Positions 56,401 through 64,000 of a stretch of DNA of 64,000 nt are shown one piece after another (within the stretch, counting starts at the first letter, position 1; every line of letters begins with the position of its first letter). The DNA comes from Sodiomyces alkalinus F11. Taxonomy: Eukaryota; Ascomycota; Sordariomycetes; Glomerellales; Plectosphaerellaceae. A model generated the notes under the pieces. The model ran no database searches, was not told the DNA's origin, and saw only the letters and a program-made list of their open reading frames with translations. Made by a program: the position numbers and the translations under genes. The DNA is taken from the NCBI RefSeq assembly GCF_003711515.1, contig NW_021167089.1:969799-1033798 (forward strand), in the 5' to 3' direction.

Positions 56401-56944
56401 ATGTTTTTCCCTCCATGACCCGTCAAGACTCCCCCCCAAAAAAACGAAAGCCAAATCGGTAATGCAATTGTCAGACCATTCGACGGTGACCACCGCGGGG
56501 AAGCAAAGGAAAGAAGGGGGCAGGAATCGAACACAGATATCTTGAGTACGAGGAAAGCGTCGAACAAGGATGATTGTGTAGTCCTCCACTGGAAACCCAT
56601 TGCCCCCTTTATTCCCAGTTTTCGGCGCCCAACTTCCTAGCTCCTTTTTCCAACACGTTCCCACAATGAGGTTTTATCCTTAGCAATAACACTGCTATGT
56701 GTAGAAGCTAGCAAGATGCCCGGTTAGCGATAATGAAAAGGCCCAACAATTGGTTCATCAGTCCTTCCTTCAAGAGCATAAGCAATGAGTCCCCTCCGCC
56801 CAAGTAGCAATACTGTATCCAGAATAGCAGGATATGTGGTCGAGGCCCATGACGAGGCCAACCCAAAGAGAGGGGCAGATGAATCAGTGGTAGACGGGTA
56901 GGTCATCATAGGTAAAAGGAATATGGCGGCAAGTTCCCATCGGT
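53436..56944. other. gene-poor stretch, 3.5 kb
   Basis: No supportable gene. The left 450 bases are the nbr1 upstream side. Dense in palindromic words (CCTAGGTACAG near 53954, TACCTACGGTACCTAGGTA near 54989-55007). A tRNA-like but poorly pairing sequence lies at 56516-56607 (see findings). Confidence 0.5.
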
Positions 56945-59250
56945 CTACTGCGGGTAGTAAACGATGGGGGCTGGGGGGTAAAAGAATCCGTCAGGACTGG
57001 GTGTGACCACACCTCCCATCCCTGGGACGCCTGTACCGTATGTTTGAGGGGCTTGGAAGCCCGGATACGCATCCATGGGAGGAGGCATTTGAGAAGCGTC
57101 GTAATAATAAACCATGCCGTTGACCTCCTGCGCCACCATGTTAGGCGCAACACCCATTTGCCCGGCTTGTCCGGGTTGCTGGCCTGCTTGCGCGTCAAGT
57201 GTATGCGGCTGGCCGTAGACCCGACCCTGTCCTGGCTGCGAGGGCGGATTGAAGGGCGCAGGTGCAGCAGAAGGGGCCATGGCGGCGCCCGGGTAAGTAT
57301 GGTGTGGATAGTAGTAGCCTTGCTGCTGCTGAGGCTGAGGCTGAGGCTGAGGTATGGGGTACTGCTGGGGCCCGTAGTAGCCCTGCGGCGGGTAGGCGTT
57401 GGGCTGAAATGGCGGGGCGTGGATGGCCCGTTCTGGAATATGGGGCAGCGGAGTCCCGGCAGACTGCTGGGACTGGTAAGAAGGTTGACGCGAGTGGCTC
57501 TCCTGCCCCAGACCGTTTGAAACCTGAACAGGAACCTGTTGGTGGAAAGCCTGCTGAAAAGGAGGCTGGTTCAATTCGATATCGGCAACAGAGACAGTCT
57601 TCTGTGGTCGCGGTTGATGCATGGGGAGGGGCCGACGGTTCTCATGGAAGGTCGGCTTCTGCGGGAGAGGATGGGTTTGAGGCGGCGGGAGGTCGCTAAT
57701 GGAAGCCTCGGCAAGCAGGGCCGTAGGTCCGGAGGCCGCGGCCATATCGGGCCCTCCGTACATTTGGGGCTGAAGCTGAGGTTGTAGTTGAGGCTGAGGC
57801 TGGGGTTGCGGAGCCGCGGGCGGGAGGCGAACAACAGGCCTATTACCTTCGGGAGGGATCGGAGGCCGCGAGATGGCCGAACCAGTGGGGGAGAACACGT
57901 AGTCACGTCCATCATGGGCAAGGGACGATCTTCGGCTGAGCGCAATGCTGGGAGAGTAGGTACTGCCATAGAAGCTACCGCCCAGCACGCTCGGGCGCCG
58001 TGAATAACCTCCCACAGAGCCCAGACCGGGGCGGGGCTTCGCGCGTGCGCGTTGTTGGTTAGGCCGCATCGCACGGGGTATGAAAATAAACGACCTGTCG
58101 ATAGCAGGAAAGATGTACCTTGGCGGATTGTCGGGCAGAGAGATTCGGACCGGCTTATCGCGACGGAGAGGAGGCCGATGATCAGGCAATTTTGTGTATT
58201 GCTTAAACGGCATTGAAAACGCGGTCGGGTTCTGTTTGCTGAAAGGAAGGTACACCTTTACCTGCACATTCCCAAGATGTTTCTCGGTCGACATCGTCCG
58301 GTTAATTGGCGTTGAATTGGGTGGACATGTCGGAATAATGCCGCTCCCGTTGGGCGGGCCCTCATCTTGCGCTACGTTCCTACCGCTGTATCTTGGGGGC
58401 GCCGGGTTGGCAACGACATCGTGCATATCATGAGCCCATTGGTTGCTTGTCAGGGGATCAGAGGGGCCTTGAAATTGACTGAGAGATTCGTCAGCTCCGT
58501 GTTGGGTGGCGGGGAAAGAAAAGAAAACAAAACAAAAGAAAACAAAAGAAAAGAAAAAAGACCAAACACAGGCCAGACTCACTTAATCGGAGCAAAGGGG
58601 CCTCCAATGGCACCGCCGCCGCGACCTCTACCGCGACCTCTTCCAAAGGGACGGAAGCCGTTGGCAGCAGGACCAGCGTGACGGTGGTCGTGCATAAAGA
58701 AGGCCCCTCTATTCGGCACGAACGCAGGGTCCTCGTCCCGCCTTCGCCTGTATTCCTCGTGTTCACGGCGACGACGTTCGCCGACAGGCTCTGCCGGCTG
58801 CTTAGGTGCTGAGTTCGAGCTGACGACCAGTGGACCGTTAGGCACGAGGGGGGGCGCAGGAGCATCTTGGGGTGCAGGAACAGAGCTGGGTTTCGACACG
58901 GCAGCATCTTCGACATGCGACTCCAAGCCATCACCGTCAACCTTGTCGGCAATAGGGATGCCATGCGTCATCAGCTGCGTGTCCGAGGGGACTCTGGTAT
59001 CAGGTTGGGCCACTTTTTCCGCACCATTAGCGGTCGGCTTCGGCTTGGAGGCGTCGGGTGTGACGGGCGATTTCTCATCGATGATACTCGTATCGCTGTC
59101 GGCGTGGTGGTCACGGTCGTCGCTTGGCGCGGAGCCCTCTGAAAAGGAGTCGTCGTCAAGTTCGAGGTGATCGTGGGGCCCCTCTTCCTCTGCCTCATCC
59201 TCAACCCGTCGTCTCCGCCCGAGCATCTTACTGCGTCGGGAAGCCGACAT
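56945..59250 (-). CDS. Barentsz/CASC3 (Btz) domain protein, exon junction complex type
   Basis: Exons complement(join(56945..58478,58583..59250)), 733 aa. The eIF4A3-binding SELOR/Btz region is recognisable in two parts: DPAFVPNRGAFFMHDHR at residues 174-190, followed by an RG-rich stretch (FGRGRGRGRGGG), then NQWAHDMHD with Trp237 after the intron. These match the metazoan NPAYIPRKGLFFEHD and W-x-HD segments. The N-terminal 160 residues are acidic and Ser-rich; the C-terminal 450 are Pro/Gln/Tyr-rich and disordered, including a run of PQ and LQPQ repeats. In animals Btz is the peripheral exon junction subunit acting in mRNA localisation, translation and decay; fungal members are little studied. 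The 104-base intron holds AAAAC/AAAAG repeats. ATG 59250 opens MSASRRSKMLGRRRR. Confidence 0.92.
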
Positions 59251-59952
59251 GGATGTGATTAGCCGCCTCCTCAGGCAGGAAACAAAGTCGAAGGTTGAAG
59301 CGGAGACGGAGGAGGGGAAGAGAGGCTGGGAGGAGTTGACGAGTGAATCATGCGGCGTGTGACGAAGGGCGTCGTCTTACCCACGTCACACCAGTAGCTG
59401 ACTGTCCGTTGTGACGAGTCGGTAGAGTGAACGTCCCCGGGTGTCGTCGAATGAGGAAACAAAGGCAACGACCGCCGCCCTGCGGCAAAGATACAAAGAA
59501 CGTCGAGCGACTTTTGAAAACAGAAGAAGAAGGGGAGGCAAGTCGAATAAAGCTTGAAGAAGACAAGAACCGACCGGTCCAGCTAGCAAGCAGCCTCTTC
59601 GTGGTTGGACGCTTGTCAGGGGGTGGGGGCCTTTCCTCTGTGGTCGGGTCTCTCTGCATCTAGTGAAAGAGCAGAGGATAGACAGGAGCAGGAGCACAGC
59701 CGCGGCACGGAGGATAACAAGATAATGTGCGCGGGATGAGTGCAAATTCCCGAGAGGAAAAATGAGGATGGGAGACGAGGAAGACTCGTTGTTTTTTTGG
59801 GGGGTTTGGGGGAAGCCACAAGACTGGCCAGGGTGGAGATAAGATGTCGGGTGGTGATGAAATCGGGACGAGGAAGATTTTAGCCCTTGTCTTCTGTCGA
59901 AGTTATTACTGTACCTGTCAGTTGCCCACAGCCACCTTATCGAGGTGTGACA

Positions 59953-60108
59953 AATCACATTATATTAGACTTATAGGGTACCTTATTCCTATATATCCAT
60001 ACTTATTTCCCCTAGTTTTTCCTTATAGTTAAATATCCCCGTGAAGTACCACGGACTTTACTTAGATAAATATATATATATATAAGTTTCTGTACCTTAT
60101 TTATTTTC
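59953..60108 (-). repeat. RIP-decayed dispersed repeat, copy B (inverted relative to copy A)
   Basis: Reverse complement matches 14015-14172 over about 145 bases (see copy A). Differences are mostly transitions, plus short indels such as a five-base ATAAT-type insertion near the shared GTGAT end. It forms the left edge of the larger AT-rich island. Confidence 0.85.
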
Positions 60109-60665
60109 TAATAGTTAGAAGTCTAGCGCTCTAGTAAACTGATTCTATTCCGATAAATCTAATAGCTTTTAGGCAGATATCCTATCTTTCAAAGCGTTAA
60201 GTCTATTACGGCTAGAGCTATTCTGCTAGTAATATCCGTCTACTTTTTACTTTTTTTTAATTATTTTCTCGTATAATTATTTAAAGCGTTCAGTTTAATT
60301 AATCGACCTATCTATTTATTATATTATACTGCTTTTTAGTAGTATAATAATAACTTCTATAGTAGTAGTACCCGTAATAGACCTTTTAAAGCTTACCGCG
60401 CTAAAAGATTATCTTATTCCGAGCTATTAAGATTATCCCTACTACTATATTTAATTAAATAAAGGGGTTAAATTAGTTCCTATATAAAAAGCTGAAAATA
60501 ATATTGTAGTTATTAATAATTATTATAACCGTACGTCGTTATGTGCGGAAGATAGGATTCCGAAATAGAAATTTATGGGTCTGTCTATAACCGAACTATA
60601 GTCGGAATAAGCGGCTACTACAGTTGGAATAACGGCTCTCTATATATATAATTTTCGGCACTTTA
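60109..60665. repeat. AT-rich, TA-dense island (probable RIP relic)
   Basis: About 550 bases of strongly AT-rich sequence with abundant TpA steps and stops in every frame, sharply bounded against GC-normal flanks. Continuous with repeat copy B. Probably a decayed mobile element of unknown class; no protein remnant can be read. Confidence 0.65.
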
Positions 60666-62199
60666 TTTGTGATCTGACAGTACCTTTGACTGATGGTAAT
60701 TACGGTACTCCTCCCTCCAATACCTGCCCCCTCTTAGTCTCTATTGCAGGCATCTGGATTAGGCGCTGTGATTAGGTATCCTACACTGTACGAAGTAGGT
60801 ATGTGCCACCAATATTCTCCACTGTTCGTGTCCGGTCCGCCTTGGGATACATGCACACACTATTCGTACAGCTACCTACACGTACCTACCTACCTATGGT
60901 ACACTTCAGAACCTGGCCCAGGCTCTTCTTCTCTTGGGCAATTATCTAAGGTACCTTAGTATGCGTACATTGCATATCCGTCGGTGCCGAGGAATTGGTG
61001 CTACCTGGGTACGTATCTCTGTGTGTTTAAATACCTCCGAATGCCGGGACAGACACACAAAAAGGAGAGCTCTCATTGGCCGACCACTTTACGAAATGCC
61101 AATTGCTCTGTTCCGTCTGGTTCCCTCAATGCCCTGTCAGAGCTTAATAACAATCCGACCGTTCCATGAGCTTCTCAGCTCAGTCTTGTTCAACCACAAT
61201 CGAATATGTAGCTCCGTGCTTCATACAGCTCACATACGAAGTAGTTAGTTGAAGAATCGCTCAATAAACACTCTGCACATGACATCCATGAATTGAACAT
61301 AATGTATGGATAGATAGGTAGTAAATTATCTATGGAGTAGGGTACCTTAGTGAACAGATGGATTCTCGCCGCAGGTCCTTTTCATGTGTCTCGCAGTCTA
61401 GAGCAACTGGCAGATTGAGCGTTCTGCTATATCCGCATATTCTCATCCAAGCGGATACCACACCTGCTTGCAGATCTACATACATGGTTGTTGTAATTTC
61501 CTCTGCCTTATTTCCCCGTGGGATGGGCTTGGGTCACTTTGAACGACGCCATGCCGCAAACTGATACTTTGCCTCCTGACACTTGTCGAGCTTGTACGGA
61601 GGGGGTAGCTTGGTGGCTAAGCTATGGTAAGGGAAAAGAAAAGAAAAGAAACAACCCTCCCTCCCCGCCCTTCTTCTGAGGGAGCGTCATCTCGTACCTC
61701 AACTCGTGTCAATTAAAGTATGAGCCGACCACGCTCTCTGCCGCAGGGCTTGTCGTATCCTCACAACCAAACTCTCGGTCGCCGGTCGGCTGACTGGCGG
61801 GTGAAATGGAGGTCGGGTACATTGAGGTACGTGAGGTACTGTACATCAGTTGTCATTAATAAATACAGTAGAGTGATATGTACCTTAGGAACGCCTTGCC
61901 AGCTACAGTATGTACCTATTCGAGAAGGGTTTGGAGTAAAGATCCTCTGCTTGGGTGAAGTTCAAATGGCTAAGGCACTGAGAGCTTCTACATCCTGAAC
62001 CTTTGTAGCGTGGTGAGCTGAGCTGATTCTGTTCAACCTCAAACAGGGAGCATGTAGAAGACCTCCTCATTTCCACACGAACATGGACGCCATGCTCCTC
62101 CTATGGCGAAATCCATTATCCTACTGACAGAAGGCGGGCTCATGGGCGAGTTGTACCCTTTGCACCTACGATCCTTCTTCAACATGTAGGGCAGCTACC

Positions 62200-62245
62200 G
62201 ATGACCACTGAGATGACCACTGAGATGACACTGAGATGACACTGA
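62200..62245. repeat. tandem repeat GATGACCACTGA x2 plus GATGACACTGA x2
   Basis: Four adjacent units; the last two lack one C. Intergenic. Confidence 0.9.
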
Positions 62246-62941
62246 GTACCACGAGAAGGTAAATCATGTTTCTTTTACGTTACTACACATACACGACGTT
62301 GAAGCGGTCTGGTTGGGTGCGGCGTCCTTCTCGCTCTTTATATTCGTTCAGGACTTTATTAGGCGTCAACATGTCAGCCTCCCTCGGACTACGTGTCCTG
62401 CAGATGCTGCATTATGTATATCCATCCCTCTCGCAGCGGTAGGAGGACTCTGGCGAATCGGCGTCGGGCGAGAAACCTCTTGCTCTCGCTGTCCCACCCG
62501 TCGCAACTAACTGGCCTCCACGATATGCACCTCTTCACAGTGTACATGTCTCCATAATGCACGAGATTCTCCCCGCCCAAATGTGTAGAATCTCTTGTGT
62601 AGGGCAGATCTGTAACGGATGCGATTTGGTGTATATGTCGTTCATCTCAGATTGCAGAAGTAATCGCTAAAGATGAGGGGCTTTCGAGATAACACTCTGG
62701 GCCGCTGAACCGAGTTCTTCCATCGAGGAGCCGCATGTGCCCAACCGGTCATCGTAAATAAAGGGAGTTAAAGGGGCCAACCCAAACGCCTCCAGCTCGA
62801 GAGCTCAAATGAAGAGAGATTGTAGGCTTGGGGAACCCACTCGCAGTACTGGCACCCGTGCCCCAGGTCCCTGGTGCGCGACGATTTCCTTTTCCACCTG
62901 TACTCAGCGTGGCAGCGTCAAACATTTCTGGGACAAGAAAA

Positions 62942-63811
62942 TCACGGGTTCAGCCGGAGTCGACCACAGCAGAATCCTCGGACACCGTTACTGATCCAAC
63001 ATTCCTCCCCATCCACCAGGCTATCCACAGAAACAACTTCTTCTACGGCCAAGCCCCTGCGCATCTGTTTAGTCAGGGAACAAGAGTGGGAACGACCATA
63101 GACTTACCGCGAGAGGGCCCATCGTCGTGAAGTCCCATCCTGACCACCGCTACCCGCGTCCCAGCTAAATTTACTAGGCACTGGAGGAGTGGCCCAGCGG
63201 CCGTCCCTCCAGAAGTACGGGGTCGTCATGCTGCCCTCCATGATAGACCCGTCTGCGTTGTTGACAAGAAGAACCTCCTTCAGGTCAGTGAGCTGGATAC
63301 TGACGCGACTTCGCGCCCCGTCATATATAGAGCGCTCCGTCGTCTTGAAATGGGTGAACTCAGAGCGCGCCGTCTGGGCCGAGTCCGGCACGACATCGTA
63401 AATGGGATCCCTCAACGGGTCGCCCTCGAGGTTGGCGGCACCGGGGGGCGGAAGGCGAGACGGGAAAAGGTTTTGGAGTGATGTTTTCAGTGTCGGGCCC
63501 ATCTCGCAGGAGAGTTGACCGTCCTTGGTGAGTAGGATCTTGACTCTCAGGGGCGAAGGCTTGGTAGAGGCAGCAGGCTCCATGAGCTCCGTGAGACGTG
63601 CCAGGCCAGCATCCCCTTGAAGTGACTCGATGGCCGCCGTCCAGCCCCAGTGGGTAGCGGCTCTCAGCATCCGGTCCCGGTGGTAATCCAACATGTAGAG
63701 AGGTGACCGGCTCTTGAAGTTCCAGTCCGCACCGCCGGCATATTTGTCTGGTATGCTGCAAAGGGTGGTATCATACCGTAAAGAAGTAAAGAGCTGAAAG
63801 AAATGGACCAT
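62942..63811 (-). CDS. class IV aminotransferase-fold protein, aminodeoxychorismate lyase-like
   Basis: Exons complement(join(62942..63056,63108..63811)), 272 aa; one 51-base intron (donor GTAAGT, acceptor GCGCAG). The N-terminus FQLFTSLRYD and LYMLDYHRDRMLRAATHWGW are typical of fungal members. The PLP lysine is most likely K156 in THFKTTERSIYDGARSRV. The end GGQDGTSRRWALSR joins RGLAVEEVVS and finishes SNGVRGFCCGRLRLNP. Members cleave 4-amino-4-deoxychorismate to p-aminobenzoate and pyruvate in folate synthesis (yeast Abz2); other class IV activities remain possible. The frame has an upstream ATG four codons earlier (63823). A TTTCTTTCAG just before CTCTTTACTTC could alternatively be an intron acceptor, which would move the start to an upstream exon. 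Confidence 0.82.
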
Positions 63812-64000
63812 TATTAATAACACAAGAGTGTTTTTGTACCGCCGTGATTGAAAGGATACGGGAATGATGATGGTGAGTAAGGTAAGGTGGTGTGATAGTG
63901 CTGTACGAGGACGTAGAGCACCGAGTAATTATGTGATAGCGGTTGTCCGTTTCAGATGGAACCGACCAGACAGAGCATTCGTTGCTTCGTAGTATAGGAA

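Larger units (their letters stand above)
59251..62941. other. intergenic, 3.7 kb, with AT-rich island
   Basis: 59251-59900 is the upstream side of the Btz gene. From about 59945 to 60665 lies an AT-rich island (see repeats). 60700-62941 returns to normal composition, with palindromic words (GGTACC at 60896-60960 region) and a small tandem repeat at 62200-62245, but no gene that I can support. Confidence 0.55.

Overview
The window is nuclear DNA of a filamentous ascomycete (Pezizomycotina, most likely a Sordariomycete). Genes are single and monocistronic, with short introns of roughly 47-210 bases, GT donors and CTAAY-type branch sites. Gene density is about one per 3-4 kb. The Arp1 protein is close to Neurospora RO-4, and an AT-rich repeat shows transition-type decay as expected after repeat-induced point mutation (RIP). 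There is no sign of bacterial, plasmid or viral sequence. All exon joins were worked out by hand from reading frame, splice consensus and family conservation.

Left third (1-29.9 kb): a SET-domain methyltransferase (-), an intron-containing tRNA-Ala(UGC) (-), a Ygr210-type GTPase with a 10-base microexon (+), the membrane proteolipid PMP3 (-), the GPI-anchor protein GPI11/PIG-F (-), an 85-aa mitochondrial membrane protein (+), a Par32-like DUF3602 protein (+), dynactin Arp1 (-), an AT-rich repeat relic, a 1,759-aa low-complexity protein (-), an IFRD-family protein (-) and an FHA protein with a C-terminal membrane anchor (+).

Middle (29.9-50 kb): a gene-poor 4.3-kb stretch, a small Cys-rich ORF with a TATA box (+), the TOR subunit LST8 (+) convergent with a SCY1/Cex1 pseudokinase (-), a 709-aa unknown protein (+) convergent with an aconitase-family enzyme whose mitochondrial presequence begins on a separate 15-codon exon (-), and the ER-Golgi cargo receptor ERV41 (-).

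Right third (50-64 kb): the selective-autophagy receptor NBR1 (-), a gene-poor 3.5-kb stretch, a Barentsz/CASC3-type exon-junction protein (-), an AT-rich island carrying a second, inverted copy of the repeat near 14 kb, a further gene-free 2.3 kb, and a class IV aminotransferase fold protein resembling aminodeoxychorismate lyase (-).

The genes are ordinary housekeeping and regulatory genes and do not form a cluster. Par32-like, LST8 and NBR1 all touch nitrogen/TOR/autophagy biology, but nothing in the sequence links them. I found no secondary-metabolite cluster, intact transposon or defence system. The most interesting points are the microexon, the hidden aconitase exon, the RIP-decayed inverted repeat pair, the tRNA architecture, the 41-base poly(G) tract, and several conserved-looking proteins without a known function.
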